A stretch of 64,000 nucleotides of DNA from Stramonita haemastoma (taxonomy: Eukaryota; Mollusca; Gastropoda; Neogastropoda; Muricidae), in NCBI GenBank assembly GCA_030674155.1, contig CM060335.1, forward strand, positions 39,638,817-39,702,816. The letters are read 5' to 3'. The number at the start of each line of letters is the position of its first letter. Position 1 is the stretch's first letter. This document shows, in pieces, positions 1-11,950 of this stretch. The notes beneath the pieces were generated by a model. The model saw only the letters and a program-made list of their open reading frames with translations. It had not been told where the DNA came from and searched no databases. The translations under genes and the position numbers were made by a program.

Positions 1-290
1 TCATCACTGCAGCCTTGTTAATCGCTGCAAGGACTTCTATGTTGCTGCAAGAGTTTTTCATCTCTGCAAGAACTTGTTTGTCACTGCAAGAGTTTTTCAT
101 CTCTGCAAGGACTTGTTCATTGCACAGGGACTTCTTCATGTCTGCAGGGACTTGTTCATGTCTGCAAGGACTTGTTCATTGCCACAAGGACTTCCTCATT
201 GCCACAAGGACCTCTTCATTGCCACAAGGACTTCTTCATCTGTGCAAGGACTTCTTCATCTCTGCAAGGACTTCTTCATTACCATGATGA
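1..290 (+). repeat. Module A array, unit 0 (18-bp period)
   Basis: Repeats of about 18 bp, consensus CTGCAAGGACTTCTTCAT with CTGCAA/CCACAA alternation. The period is a multiple of three, so all forward frames stay open (LQGLLH, CKDFFI, ARTSSS). I read these as repeat artefacts, not proteins. Confidence 0.85.
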
Positions 291-329
291 CTTTTTCAAC
301 ATCAGCAGGTCTGGAAAAGTGGACTTTAA

Positions 330-445
330 TTGCTCCCTGCAAGGTAGGGTTCTACCATCTACCATTTTCATTTTTAATGCAGTTTAAACAGTACTGGATC
401 TGATAACACACTGAAGTACCTCGATGACACTGCTCTTGGAGGTTA
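330..445 (+). pseudogene. Reverse transcriptase palm relic C0
   Basis: TGCTCCCTGCAAGGTAGGGT reads CSLQGRVL, followed about 85 bp later by AAGTACCTCGATGACACTGC (KYLDDTA). The two motifs are now in different frames. Motif B of non-LTR reverse transcriptases is usually (G)xPQGxxLSPxLF and motif C (Y/F)ADDT. Confidence 0.5.
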
Positions 446-814
446 ATAAAATCGATGTTGTGTATATTCTGGAGAAGTTGACCTTTATATAGAAATGTAA
501 AGGAAGGTGTCCCATATAGATAGAAATGTACTGTAAAAATATTTAGGGAGATAGTCGACTGCATGAAGTCAGGATAAAAAATTAATGTTGATACTGTACA
601 ATGTTCTGTGACAAATTATTTCTATTTCTTCCTGATGCTATTGTATTTATTTCTTTTTAATTGCCTTGCTTAGAAGCTGTTTTCTCTTTTGAGATAATGA
701 TGGATTCTTATTTTGTTTTTTTTGTGTGCAGAATCTCATCGTCACAAGAACTTTTATTATCTCTTGGACTTCAGTCATCATCATTGCTTGAACTATATCG
801 TCCTCCGGACTACA

Positions 815-1640
815 TCAAGACCAGGACTTCATCAACACCAGGACTACATCAACACCAGGACTTCATCAACACTTCATCAACACCAGAACTTCATCAACAC
901 CAGGACTTCATCAACACTTCATCAACACCACGACTTCATCAACACCACGACTTCATCAACACTTCATAAACACCAGGACTTCATCAACACTTCATCAACA
1001 CTTCATCAACACTTCATCAACACCAGGACTTCATCAACACCAGGACTTCATCATCAACACCAGGACTTCATCATCAACACCAGGACTTCATCATCAACAC
1101 CAGGACTTCATCAACACTTCATCAACACCAGGACTTCATCAACACTTCATCATTACTTCATCAACATCAGGACTACATCAACACCAGGACTTCATCAACA
1201 CCAGGACTTCATCAACACCAGGACTTCATCAACACTTCATCAACACCAGGACTTCATCATCACCAGGACTTCATCATCACTTCATCAACACCAGGACTCC
1301 ATCATCACCAGGACTTCATCATCACCAGACTTCATCAAAACTTCATCAACACCAGGACTTCACCAACACCAGGACTTCATCAACACCAGGACTTCATCAT
1401 CACTTCATCAACACCAGGACTTCATCATCACCAGGACTTCATCATCACCAGGACTTCATCAAAACTTCATCAACACCAGGACTTCACCAACACCAGGACT
1501 TCATCATCACCAGGACTTCATCATCACCAGGACTTCATCAACACCAGCACTTCATCAACACCAGGACTTCATCAACACCAGGACTTCATCAACACCAGCA
1601 CTTCATCAACACCAGCACTTCATCAATACCAGCACTTCAG
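815..1640 (+). repeat. Module E array, unit 0 (17-bp period)
   Basis: About 45 copies of a 17-bp unit CAGGACTTCATCAACAC with CATCATCAC and dropped-half variants. Because 17 is not a multiple of three, each copy shifts the frame, yet no frame contains a stop. The result is an open stretch of 347 codons that cycles through all three frames with a 17-residue period. It is preceded by a TTTTGTGTGCAG tract that looks like a splice acceptor. Confidence 0.88.
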
Positions 1641-1649
1641 AAGTCAACT

Positions 1650-1775
1650 TTACTTGTTCCCTTCAAGGCATGGTTTTGTCACCCATTGTATTCATTTTTC
1701 ATGCAAACGTTAAGTCTGTATTGGATCTACTAGCACTGTGTGCTGAAGTTCTGTGATGATACTGCTCTGGGAAAT
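1650..1775 (+). pseudogene. Reverse transcriptase palm relic E0
   Basis: It reads SLQGMVLSPIVFIF, with the SP of the family consensus preserved, then in another frame KFCDDTALG. It follows the 17-bp E array directly. Confidence 0.55.
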
Positions 1776-2109
1776 TTACAGTATGTATATCCTAAGGTTC
1801 TTTTTTTTTGGGGGGGAGGGGGTTAAAAATGTGGAGATTAAAATTGTAAATATTTTTAGCCAGATAGTGAATAGAGTGAAGGTCATAATTGATTAGTGAA
1901 GTTCTGTACTGTTTTCTGGGATGATTTATTTCTTGATATTTTCAAACTTTTTTTTTTAATAGTATGTTCATCACCTACACAGATTTGTCTTTTTTCTTGA
2001 TGTCGTTTTATGCATTTCTTTTAAATTGCCTTGCTCATGAGCTGCTCCAATTGTCTCTTTTGAAATAATAATATATTCTTATTTGCTTATTTGACAGAAT
2101 CTCATCATT

Positions 2110-2285
2110 GCAAGAACTTTCATCATCACCAGGACTTCGGTCTTCATCATCACCAGGACTTCAGTCTTCATCATCACCAGACCTTCAGTCTTCATCATCA
2201 CCAGACCTTCAGTCTTCATCATCAGGACTTCAGTCTTCATCATCACCAGGACTTCATCATCACGAGGATTTCAGTCTTCAGTGTT
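2110..2285 (+). repeat. Module G array, unit 0 (24-bp period)
   Basis: About seven copies of CAGTCTTCATCATCACCAGG plus ACTT. The 24-bp period keeps both strands open. It exits into AGTGTTTTATGCAGCACTCATGG, common to all G modules. Confidence 0.85.
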
Positions 2286-2639
2286 TTATGCAGCACTCAT
2301 GGTTCTGTTGTAAAACCAGCTTCACAGTTGCTGATCTAAATACTTCTTCAAAGCAGAATGCTCCTGTCTGAATGATTGAACATCATTTTGAGTGGATATT
2401 TTGTTGTATATTTTTTGTAAGCCTGCTGTTTGGTACAGGACAATAATAATGTATGGAGTTTACATAGTACTGAATCTTGTAAAGCTATAAATATAAGCAC
2501 TTACATTGAAATAATTTTTTATTACTTTGAAGTTTTGGGTTTTTTAAATATATTTTTGTAGTGTGTTTTGAATGTTTATTTAGGTGACAGAAATATTGGA
2601 TGTCAGAAAATGAAAATAGAAGAAAAAAAAATGGGAAAG

Positions 2640-3290
2640 AGAAGAGAATGGAGGACCCACCAATAAGGGGAAAAGAAAAGGTGGTTGGAGGCCCCAGAAA
2701 AAAAAGAATAAAAAAATAAAGTGGGGAAAATAAAAGGTGGTTGGAGGCCCCAGAAAAACAGAAAATAATGTGGGGAAAAGAAAAGGTGGTTGGGGGCCCC
2801 AGAAGAAAAAAGAAAAAAAATGAGGGGAAAAGAAAAGGTGGTTGGAGGCCCCAGGAAAAAAAGAATAAAAAAATAATGTGGGGAAAAGAAAAGGTGGTTG
2901 GAGGCCCCAGGAAAAAAAATGTGGGAAAAGAAAAGGTGGTTGGAGGCCCCAGAAAAAAAAGAATAAAAAAATAATGTGAGGAAAAGAAAAGGTGGTTGGG
3001 GGCCCCAGAAGAAAAAAGAAAAAAAATGTGGGGAAAAGAAAAGGTGGTTGGAGGCCCCAGAAAAAAAAAAATGTGGGGAAAAGAAAAGGTGGTTGGGGGC
3101 CCCAGAAAAAAAAAATGTGGGGAAAAGAAAAGGTGGTTGGGGGCCCCAGAAAAAAAAAATGTGGGGAAAAGAAAAGGTGGTTGGAGGCCCCAGAAAAAAA
3201 GAATAAAAAAATAATGTGGGGAAAAGAAAAGGTGGTTGGAGGCCCCACCCAAAAATAAAGGAAAGAAAAGAAAAGAAAAAGTACATTTGA
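2640..3290 (+). repeat. Module H purine array, unit 0
   Basis: About thirteen copies of GGGGAAAAGAAAAGGTGGTT followed by GGAGGCCCCAG and a variable A-rich spacer (36-52 bp per copy). It is strongly purine on the plus strand. The GGCCCC core and GGTGGTTGG are the most conserved parts. Confidence 0.88.
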
Positions 3291-3429
3291 GTGTGTGTGT
3301 GTGGAAGTCACCATTATAATGTTTTATTTCAAAGTCTTAGATAACGACTTAAATCATGAAGTCTGTTCAAATGTCCATTGAAAAAAACATGATCTTGATA
3401 TAGCAGTATTCTCTGTGTTGCTGGCTGAT

Positions 3430-3655
3430 AATGTGTGTATTGATGTATCTCTGATAGATGTTACATCCAGTGGGAGATTTAGAAGATAAGTGGAGTAAAT
3501 AATGTGTGTATTGATGTATCCCTGATAGATGTTACATCCACTGGGAGATTTAGAAGATGTACAAGTGGAGTAAATAATGTGTGTTGATGTATCCCTGATA
3601 GATGTTACATCCAGTGGGAGATTTAGAAGATATACATGTGGAGTAAATAGATAAA
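3430..3655 (+). repeat. Module I 75-bp repeat, unit 0 (3 copies)
   Basis: Three copies; two have small deletions, so the open frame is broken here. The unit begins GTGTGTATTGATGTATCCCT and ends GTGGAGTAAATAAT. Confidence 0.88.
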
Positions 3656-4344
3656 ACATGCACATATGTGATGAATTGCAGAAAATGATTTGAATATGAA
3701 TATTGTAAAGTGCAAAATGTGTTGTGAGTAGCAGATGTTTGTCTGTGTGTACATGGAATGGTTTTTTAATTAAAAAAAAAAATTTGTTCCATTTTTACTG
3801 AGGAAGGGGTAGATACTGATTTTTTTATACCATCAACTTGTTTTTAAAAAACATTGTAGTTTAAAACAACCCTTGTTTTTGATAGCCTGGACTGGATATT
3901 TGTAATTTGTGATAGCAGCGCCAAAGTTTTAGTATTTGGATGATTTTGTAATGTAACTTTACAATAACCATCACATGTAAAAGCAGCATGAATTTTGGGT
4001 ATGGTTTTGTGTGTGGAATTGGCAGTTAGCTGACCAGTGGGTACTGTATGGTTTTTAGTTTGTATTGATGTGTGTGTGAGAGGGAGGAAGCAAATCTGTA
4101 CACAAGGGTTATCACAGATTCTCAGGGATATGTTGCCATGACATATTTGAAGCAACACTCTTGGTTCTGGTTTCAAAGAAACACCACAGTTGCTTCTTCA
4201 AAACAAAATGCTCCTGTCTTAATGATGCTACTTCAGTTTGTATCAGGGTTTTATTTTTTGTATTTTTATTTTGAATCGTGTAACTTGGTACATCACTTTG
4301 TTTGATAGTTTTTCTTATTCCATTTTGAATGAGTGTGTATGTAG

Positions 4345-4600
4345 GTGACAGAAATTTGGATGTGAGAAACTGAAACTAGAAAGGAAAGTAGGAAAAGAAG
4401 AGATTGGAGGACCCTCAAAAAAAGGGGGGGGGAAAGGAAAGGAGGTTGGAGGCCCTGCACATAAAAAGAAGAGAAAAAAATAAGAAAAGAAGAGAAAAAA
4501 ATAAGAAAAGAAGAGAAAAAAATAAGAAAAGAAGAGAAAAAGAAAATGTGTGGAAAAAATAGGAGGTTTGAGGCCCCACAAAAAAAATGCCTAGTTCATT
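4345..4600 (+). repeat. Module K purine tract, unit 0
   Basis: The flanks match module H (GGTGACAGAAAT.TGGATG before, GAGGCCCCA.AAAAAA after), but the middle is an AAGAAGAGAAAAAAATAAG array of about 19 bp. K looks like an old paralogue of H. Confidence 0.75.
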
Positions 4601-4799
4601 GCGTTTCAGTTGCCATTGTACATTTTGTATTGAGTTTGAAATTCATATTTTAGATCATAAGTATGCTAACTTGTCCACTGAAAAAAAAATTCAGGGTCTT
4701 GTGATGACTGTGTAGTTTGTTTCTGGCCACGAATCTGTGTATTGATCTATTACTGACAGATTTTATGTCTGCTGAGAAATTTAGGTCTTTATTGTTGTG

Positions 4800-5215
4800 A
4801 GGATTTATTTGCTGCAAGGATTTCTTCATCATTGCAAGGACTCATTCATCACTGCAGCCTTGTTAATTGCTGCAAGGACTTCTATGTTGCTGCAAGAGCT
4901 TTTCATCTCTACAAGGATTTGTTCATTGCCACAAGGACTTCTTCATTGCTGAAAGGACTTCTTCATCTCTACAAGGACTTCTTCATCACTGCAAGGACTT
5001 CTTCATCACTGCAAGGACTTCTTCATCACTGCAAGGATTTCTTCACTGCCACAAGGACTTCTTTGCTGAAAGGACTTGTTCATCACCACAAGGACTTCTT
5101 CACTGCTGAAAGGACTTCTTCATTGCCAAAAGGACTTCTTCATTGCTGAAAGTACTTCTTCATTGCTGAAAAGACGTCTTCATTATTGCAAGGACTTCAT
5201 GATTACAAACACTTT
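4800..5215 (+). repeat. Module A array, unit 1
   Basis: About 20 copies of the 18-bp CTGCAAGGACTTCTTCAT type. GCTGAAAGGACTTCTTCAT variants appear in the second half, where the array runs into a poly-T tract before its reverse transcriptase relic. Confidence 0.85.
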
Positions 5216-5304
5216 TTTTTTTTTTTATTGCTTCAAGAATCTCATCTCTGCAAGGACTTTTTCATTTCTACACAGACATCTTTATTGCCAGGACTCAAGT
5301 CCAC

Positions 5305-5440
5305 GTTCATTGGTTCCCTTCAAGGTATGGTTCTGTCACTTGTGCTCTTCATTCTTTATATATGTGATTTAATTGTGTTGGATTTGATACCACCCTGTTA
5401 ATCAAGTGCCCTGATGACACTGCTGTTGAGGATATAGGAA
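5305..5440 (+). pseudogene. Reverse transcriptase palm relic A1
   Basis: It reads GSLQGMVLSLVLFILYICDL, close to the LFILYINDL seen after motif B in many non-LTR elements; after a shift, CPDDTAVED. Confidence 0.6.
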
Positions 5441-5544
5441 ACTGAAGCTGTGTGTATTGTGAACAAGTTGAGGAGTTCTCTTTGAATAGAAAAGTTGTGA
5501 ACTTTTCCCTGCTCTTCAGCTAGAGCTCTGAGGTTTACCAATGG

Positions 5545-5905
5545 TGAGATTTTTGCAAATGCAACTGCCCCCCCCCCCCCCCCACCACCACCACTAAAGT
5601 AGAAGTATTTTGACTTTGGGGATACTGTTGGATATTGAACCTGTCACTTTTGCCAGGACCTTTGGGAGGAACCTCCATGTTTACCAGATTTTCAGCTGTC
5701 ATGGATTCTTTTGATGTGTACAAGACCGTAAGAACACTGGTCTGACTGGTTTAGAGTCTTTAGAAAGACTTGGTATATTTTTTTTTATTTGAACGTGAAT
5801 TTGAGAAGCAAGGGCAAGGCTTAGAATTGAACCCAGAACCTCAGCCTCAGGGTTTGCTTGTTAGGCAGGTGGACATCTGAACCATTCTGCCACCATCCCT
5901 CTTAA
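5545..5905 (-). mobile_element. S6 SINE-like element in module B, unit 1
   Basis: On the minus strand it begins GGATGGTGGCAGAATGGTTC with an A-box-like start and has GGTTCTGGGTTCAATTC as a B-box-like stretch, then a body ending near a C-rich tract. The same element sits in module B of units 2 and 3, so it was present before the array amplified. Confidence 0.6.
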
Positions 5906-6277
5906 ATGTCCTGACTAAAATTTTGCAGAATGTAACTCAAAAGTAGTCTGCATGAAGTCATGATGCATTAATGTTATACTGTGTTCTGTGATGATTTGAT
6001 TCTTTGTGGATTTGTAAAAAAAAACACTTGACTTTTTTACAGAATTTTATCTTGCTCATGAGCTAGTCCAGTTTTTCTTTTGAGTATAAACTCTCTTCCT
6101 TTTTGTGTCTTCAACAGAAATTCATCATCACCAGAACTTCACCATCGCCCAAATTTGACCATCCCCAGGACTTCAGTTTTCCTTGCCAGGACTTCAGTCT
6201 TCATCATCACCAAGACTTGAACATCATCAGAATGGGCACTCTTCATCATCAGCAGGTCTGGAAAAGTGGACTTTAAT

Positions 6278-6395
6278 TGCTCCTGCAAGGTGTGGTTCTA
6301 CCATCTACCATCTTCATTTTTAATGCAGTTTAAACAGTACTGGATCTGATACCACATTGAAGTACCTTGATGACACTGCTCTTGGAGGTTAATAA
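6278..6395 (+). pseudogene. Reverse transcriptase palm relic C1
   Basis: It lacks one base in the motif B stretch (GCTCC-TGCAAGGTGTGG) but keeps AAGTACCTTGATGACACTGC (KYLDDTA). Same layout as C0. Confidence 0.45.
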
Positions 6396-6769
6396 AATCG
6401 ATGTTGTGTATATTCTGAAGAAGTTAAACTTTCTATATATATATAATTGTAAAAAAGTGTCCCATATAGATAGAAATGTACTGAATAAAATTGTAAAAAT
6501 ATCTAGGGAGAAAGTAGACTGCATGAAGTCAGGATATATCAATGTTAATACTGTACAATGTTCTGTGATGAAATATTTCTATTTCTTCTTGATGCCAATT
6601 CATTCATGACTTTTGGATCGCCTTGCTTAGAAGCTGCTCCTGTTTTCTTTTTTGAGATAATGATGTATTCTTATTTGTTTTTTTTGTGTGCAGAGTCTCA
6701 TCATCACAAGAACTTTTATCACCTCTCAGACTTCAGTCATCATCATTGCCTGAACTACTTTGTTCTTCG

Positions 6770-7095
6770 GACTTCATCAACACCAGGACTTCATCAACAC
6801 CAGGACTTCATCAACACCAGGACTTCATCAACACCAGGACTTCATCATCACCAGGACTACTTCAACACCAGGACTACTTCAACACCAGGACTACTTCAAC
6901 ACCAGGACTACTTCAACACCAGGACTACTTCAACACCAAGACTTCAACATGAGGACTACATCAGCACCAGAACTTCATCAACACCAGGACTTCATCAACA
7001 CCAGGACTTCATCAACACCAGGACTTCACTTCATCAACACTAGGACTTCATCAACACCAGGACTTCATCAACACTTCATCAACACCAGAACTTCA
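6770..7095 (+). repeat. Module E array, unit 1
   Basis: About 18 copies of the 17-bp unit. A central block has CTACTTCAACACCAGGA in place of CTTCATCAACACCAGGA, a local variant homogenised over about six copies. Confidence 0.88.
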
Positions 7096-7104
7096 GAAGT
7101 CAAC

Positions 7105-7230
7105 TTTACTTGTTCCCTTCAAGGTATGGTTTTGTCACCCATTGTATTCATTTTTCATGCAAACATTAAGTCTGTATTGGATCTACTAGCACTGTGTACT
7201 AAGGTTGTGTGATGATACTGCTCTGGGAAA
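7105..7230 (+). pseudogene. Reverse transcriptase palm relic E1
   Basis: SLQGMVLSPIVFIFHANIKS is readable. In the motif C position AAGTTCTG has become AAGGTTGTG, so only DDTALG is clear. Confidence 0.5.
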
Positions 7231-7539
7231 TTTACAGTATGTATATTCTTAAGTAGTTGTGGTGTTGTTGTTTTTTGGGGTGGGTGGGGGGGCTGTTAAA
7301 AATGTACAGATTAAAATTGTAAAATTTACGTCATCAGATAGTGGATAGAGTGAAGGTCATGATACATTAGTCAAGTTTTGTACCGTTTTCTGGGATTATT
7401 TTTTTCTTGATATTTTAAAAGTCTTTTTTTTAATAGTATGTTCATCACCTTCACAGATTTGTCTTTATTTTTATTATATAATAATATATTACTGTTTGTG
7501 TGATTGCCAGGATCTTCGCCAGAATTTTTTGATGGCAGA

Positions 7540-7950
7540 GACTTCTTCATCACTGCAAGAACTTTGTCTTTGCCAGGATAACATCACAAGACTTCTTCAT
7601 CACTGCAGCAAGAACTTTGTCTTTGCCAGGATGACATCACAAGACTTCTTCATCACTGCAGCAAGAACTTTGTCTTCACCAGGATAACATCACAAGACTT
7701 CTTCATCACTGCAGCAAGAACTTTGTCTTTGCCAGGATGACATCACAAGACTTCTTCATCACTGCAGCAAGAACTTTGTCTTCGCCAGGATAACATCACA
7801 AGACTTCTTCATCACTGCAAGAACTGTGTCTGCGAGGGTGACATCACAAGACTTCATCACTGCAAGAACTTTGTCTTTGCCAGGATGACATCACAAGACT
7901 TCATCACTGCAAGAACTTTGTCTTTGCCAGGATGACATCACAAGACTTCT
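7540..7950 (+). repeat. Unit-1-specific array (about 53-bp period)
   Basis: About eight copies of a unit joining ACATCACAAGACTTCTTCATC, ACTGCAGCAAGAACTTTGTC and TTTGCCAGGATG. It has no counterpart in units 0, 2 or 3, so it expanded after unit 1 separated, or was lost elsewhere. It too is followed by a reverse transcriptase relic (8,008-8,130). Confidence 0.85.
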
Positions 7951-8007
7951 TCACAGCGGCAAGGACTTTCTCATCCCAACAATGTCTTCATCCCCAGGAC
8001 TTGAAAA

Positions 8008-8130
8008 GCCCTTCAAGGTATGGTTCTGACACCTTTCCTGTTAGTTCTATGTACATAGAACTGTAATTGTATTGGATCAGGTACCCCCAGTTGATGAAGT
8101 ACTCTGATGACTCTGCTCTTGAAGATTTTT
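8008..8130 (+). pseudogene. Reverse transcriptase palm relic of the unit-1-specific module
   Basis: It reads ALQGMVLTPFLLVLCT then a stop, and about 35 codons on KYSDDSALED. This independent module type shows the same motif pair. Confidence 0.5.
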
Positions 8131-8399
8131 AGAATTGGCATTCTGAATACTCTAAACAAGGTGAAGAGATTTCTCGTAATGAAAATGTATGTAGGAAAAT
8201 CGTGAAAATGAGTAGTAAGAAAGTCAGACTGCATGAAGCTGGGATGCATTATGTTATCTTCTGCAGGGTTTTGTGGTGATTTGTTTTTTTCTTGATGTCA
8301 TTTTATGCATTTCTTTTTAATTGCCTCGCTCATAAGCTGTTCCAATCATCTCTTTTGAGATAATGATGCATTCTTGTTTATTTGTGTGTGGACAGAATC

Positions 8400-8755
8400 T
8401 CATCACTGCAAGAACTTTCAGCAACACCAGAACTGCAGTCTCCATCACCAGAATTGCAGTCTCCATCACCAGAATTGCAGTCTTCATCATCACCAGGACT
8501 TCAGTCTTCAGCATCACCAGGACTTCAGTCTTCAGCATCACCAGGACTTCAGTCTTCAGCATCACCAGGACTTCAGTCTTCAGCATCACCAGGACTTCAG
8601 TCTTCATCACCACCAGGACTTCAGTCTTCAGCATCACCAGGACTTCAGTCTTCATCATCACCAGGACTTCAGTCTTCATCATCACCAGGACTTCAGTCTT
8701 CATCATCACCAGGATTTCAGTCTTCATCATCACCAGGACTTCAGTCTTCAGTGTA
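8400..8755 (+). repeat. Module G array, unit 1
   Basis: About fourteen copies. An inner block uses CAGTCTTCAGCATCACCAGG in place of the CATCATCACC form. The complement reads as repeated MMKTEVLV in one frame, an artefact of the period. Confidence 0.85.
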
Positions 8756-9119
8756 TTATGCAGCACTCATGGTTCTGTTGTAAAACCAGCTTCACAGTTG
8801 CTGATCTACATACTTTTCAAAGCAGAATGCTCCTGTCTGAATGATTGAACTTCATTTTGAGTGGATATTTTGTTGTATTTTTTTTGTAAGCCTGCTGTTT
8901 GGTACAGGACAATAATAATGTATGGAGTTTCTATAGTGCTGAATATCGTATACTATAAGCACTTACATACAAATAATTTTTTATCTCGTTGAATTAAAAA
9001 AAAAATTTAATACAGTGTTTTGAATGAGTGTTTATTTAGGTGACATGAATATTGGATGTCAGAAAATGAAAATAGAAGAAAAAAGTGGGAAAAGAGAAGA
9101 GAATGGAGGACCCACCAAT

Positions 9120-9475
9120 AAGGGGAAAAGAAAAGGTGGTTGGAAGCCCCATGTGGGGAAAAGAAAAGGTGGTTGGAAGCCCCATGTGGGGAAAAGAAAA
9201 GGTGGTTGGAAGCCCCATGTGGGGAAAAGAAAAGGTGGTTGGAGGCCCCATGTGGGGAAAAGAAAAGGTGGTTGGAAGCCCCATGTGGGGAAAAGAAAAG
9301 GTGGTTGGAGGCCCCAGAAAAAAAAAAGAATGTGGGGAAAAGAAAAGGTGGTTGGAGGCCCCAGAAAAAAAAGAATTAAAAATAATCTGGGGAAAAGAAA
9401 AGGTGGTTGGAGGCCCCAGAAAAAAAAAATATGGGGAAAAGAAAAGGTGGCTGGAGGCCCCAGAAAAAAAAGGAA
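9120..9475 (+). repeat. Module H purine array, unit 1
   Basis: About ten copies. The first five are a homogenised 36-bp form with AGCCCCATGTGGGG between units; later copies have the A-rich spacer. A (GT)n tract of about 60 bp follows at 9,495-9,550. Confidence 0.88.
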
Positions 9476-9491
9476 AAAATAAGTGCATTTG

Positions 9492-9550
<59 letters not shown>

Positions 9551-9674
9551 CCATTATTACTTTTTATTTCAAAGTCTTAGATGACGACTTAAGTCATAAA
9601 ATCTGTTCAAATGTCCATTGAAAAAACAACATGGTCTTGATATAGCAATCTTATCTGTGTGGCTGGCTGATATT

Positions 9675-10345
9675 GTGTGTATTTATCTATCCCTGATAGA
9701 TGTTACATCCAGTGGGAGATTTAGAAAATATACAAGTGGAGTAAATAATGTGTGTATTTATGTATCCCTGATAGATGTTACATCCAGTGGGAGATTTAGA
9801 AGGTATACAAGTGGAGTAAATAATGTGTGTATTGATGTATCCCTGATAGATGTTACATCCAATGGGAGATTTAGAAGATATACAAGTGGAGTAAATAATG
9901 TGTGTATTGATGTATCCCTGATAGATGTTACATCCAATGGGAGATTTAGAAGATATATAAGTGGAGTAAATAATGTGTGTATTGATGAATCCCTGACAGA
10001 TGTTACATCCAGTGGGAGATTTAGAAGATATACAAGTGGAGTAAATAATGTGTGTATTGATGTATCCCTGATAGATGTTACATCCAGTGGGAGATTTAGA
10101 AGATGTACAAGTGGAGTAAATAATGTGTATTGATGTATCCCTGATAGATGTTACATCCACTGGGAGATTTAGAAGGTATACAAGTGGAGTAAATAATGTG
10201 TGTATTGATGTATCCCTGATAGATGTTACATCCACTGGGAGATTTAGAAGATATACAAGTGGAGTAAATAATGTGTGTATTGATGTATCCCTGATAGATG
10301 TTACATCCAGTGGGAGATTTAAAAGATATACAAGTGGAGTAAATG
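9675..10345 (+). repeat. Module I 75-bp repeat, unit 1 (9 copies)
   Basis: Nine near-identical 75-bp copies. The period is 25 codons, and the plus strand reads VCIDVSLIDVTS.GRFRRYT as part of each 25-residue repeat; one copy is 2 bp short and breaks the frame. The minus strand is also open. I do not claim a protein. Confidence 0.9.
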
Positions 10346-10829
10346 GATCAAATGTGCGCATACGTGATGAATTGCAGAAAATGATGTGAATATTGTAAAT
10401 TGCAAAATGTGTTGTGGAGTAGCAGATGTTTGTCTGTGTGTACATGGATTGTGTTTCTTTTTTGTTTTTGTTTTATTTTGTTCCATTTTGACTGAGGAAG
10501 GGGGTAGATAATGAATTTTTTTTAAATACCATCAACTTATTGTAGTTTAAAACAACCCTGATTTTTGATAGGCTGAACTTGATATTTGTGATAGCAGCAC
10601 CAAAGTTTTTAGTATTTGGATGATTTTGTAATGTAACTTTAAAATCACCATTACTTGTATGTATGATGTTTTTAGTGGAAAAGCAGTTACCTAAGTAGCA
10701 GGTGCTTTATTAGGCATTTTGATCAGACTGAATTTTTGTGTTTTGTATTTTTATTTTGAATCCTGTTACTTGGTACATCACTTTGTTTGATAGCTTTTTT
10801 TTCTTATACCTTTTTGAATGAGTGTGTAT

Positions 10830-11060
10830 GTAGGGGACAGAAATGTGGATGTGAGAAACTGGAACTAGAAAGGAAAGTAGGAAAAGAGGAGATTGGAGGA
10901 CCCACCCAAAAAAAAAAAACTGAATGGGGAAAAGAAAAGGTGGTTTGAGGCCCCACACATAAAACGAAGGGAAAAAAAAAGCCAATACAAAAAAACAAAA
11001 ATAAAGAGAAAAAATATGGGGGAAAATAGGAGATTGGAGGCCCCACAAAAAAACCCCTAA
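10830..11060 (+). repeat. Module K purine tract, unit 1
   Basis: Two to three degenerate GGAAAAGAAAAGGTGGTTTGAGGCCCC-like copies with A-rich spacers, unexpanded compared with module H of the same unit. Confidence 0.7.
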
Positions 11061-11274
11061 AAATTCAGTGTGTTTTAGTTGCCATTGTACATTTTGTATT
11101 GAGTTTGAAATTCATATATCAGATCATAAGTATAACTTATCCATTGAAACAAAAAATCAGGGTCTTATGATGGCTGTGTAGTATACGTTTCTGGCTAAAA
11201 TTCTGTGTATTGATCTATTACTGACAGATTTTACGTCGGCTGAGAAATTCAGGTCTTTATTGTCATGAGGACTT

Positions 11275-11950
11275 TTTTGCTGCAACTGAAAGGATTTCTT
11301 CATCATTGCAAGGACTTATTCATCACTGCAGCCTTGTTAATTGCTGCAAGGACTTCTATGTTGCTGGAAGAGTTTTTCATCTCTCAAAGACTTCTTCATT
11401 GGCACAAAGGCTTCATCACTACAAGAACTTTTTCATTGCTGAAAGGACTTCTTCATCACTACAAGGACTTTTTCATTGCTGAAAGGACTTCTTCATCTCT
11501 GCAAGGACTTCTTTATCTCTGCAAAGACTTACTACCATGAGGACTTTTTCACTGCTGAAAGGACTTCATCGTCACAAGGACTTCTTCACCACCACAAAGC
11601 CGTCTCCATCGCCACAAGGACTTCTTCACTTCCGCAAGGACTTCTTCATCGCTGAAAGGACTTCTTTATCGCTGAAAGGACTTCTTTATCACCATAAGGA
11701 CTTCTTCATTGCCACAAAAATGTCTTCATTACCACAAGGACTTGTTTGTCACTATAAGGACTTCATCACAGGATTTCTTCATCATCACAAAGACATCTCC
11801 ATTGCCACAAGGACTTCTTCATTACTGAAAGGACTTCTTCATAACCACAAAGACATCTCCATTGCCACTAGGACTTCTTCATTGCTGAAAAGTCATCTTC
11901 ATCACTGCAAGGACATCTTCATTGCAAGGGCTTTATCATTACAAACACTT
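11275..11950 (+). repeat. Module A array, unit 2 (expanded)
   Basis: The longest A array in the window, about 35 copies mixing CTGCAAGGACTTCTTCAT, GCTGAAAGGACTTC, CCACAAGGACTTC and ACAAAGACATCTCC variants. It is the most heterogeneous A array, which suggests older expansion than that of unit 1. Confidence 0.85.

Larger units (their letters stand above)
1..4800 (+). repeat. Macrosatellite unit 0 (partial)
   Basis: Module order is A array (1-290), C (285-445), D spacer, E array (815-1,640) with reverse transcriptase relic, F spacer, G array (2,110-2,285), H purine array (2,640-3,250), I repeats (3,430-3,650), J, K purine tract (4,340-4,600) and a diverged I copy (about 4,735-4,800). Unlike units 1-3, module A runs straight into C: the A-type relic and module B are missing. 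The S1 SINE site in J is also deleted here. Confidence 0.85.
4800..11265 (+). repeat. Macrosatellite unit 1
   Basis: This is the most complete unit. Order: A array, A relic, B (S6 SINE), C, D, E array with relic, a unit-specific array at 7,540-7,950 with its own relic, G array (8,400-8,755), H (9,120-9,475), a GT microsatellite, nine I repeats (9,675-10,345), J (10,360-10,800), K (10,810-11,060) and diverged I. The site that holds an S1 SINE in unit 2 is empty here (around 10,690-10,700). Confidence 0.85.

Noticed and set aside
713..1756. 347-codon open stretch rich in HQHQDFINTRTSST-like text
   Set aside because: It is the 17-bp E array, open in every forward frame; no codon bias, start context or family match. 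Only the end overlaps the reverse transcriptase relic.
2485..3314. Phe/Pro/Thr-rich open stretches of about 250 codons on the minus strand
   Set aside because: They are the complement of the purine-rich H array and appear in all three frames.
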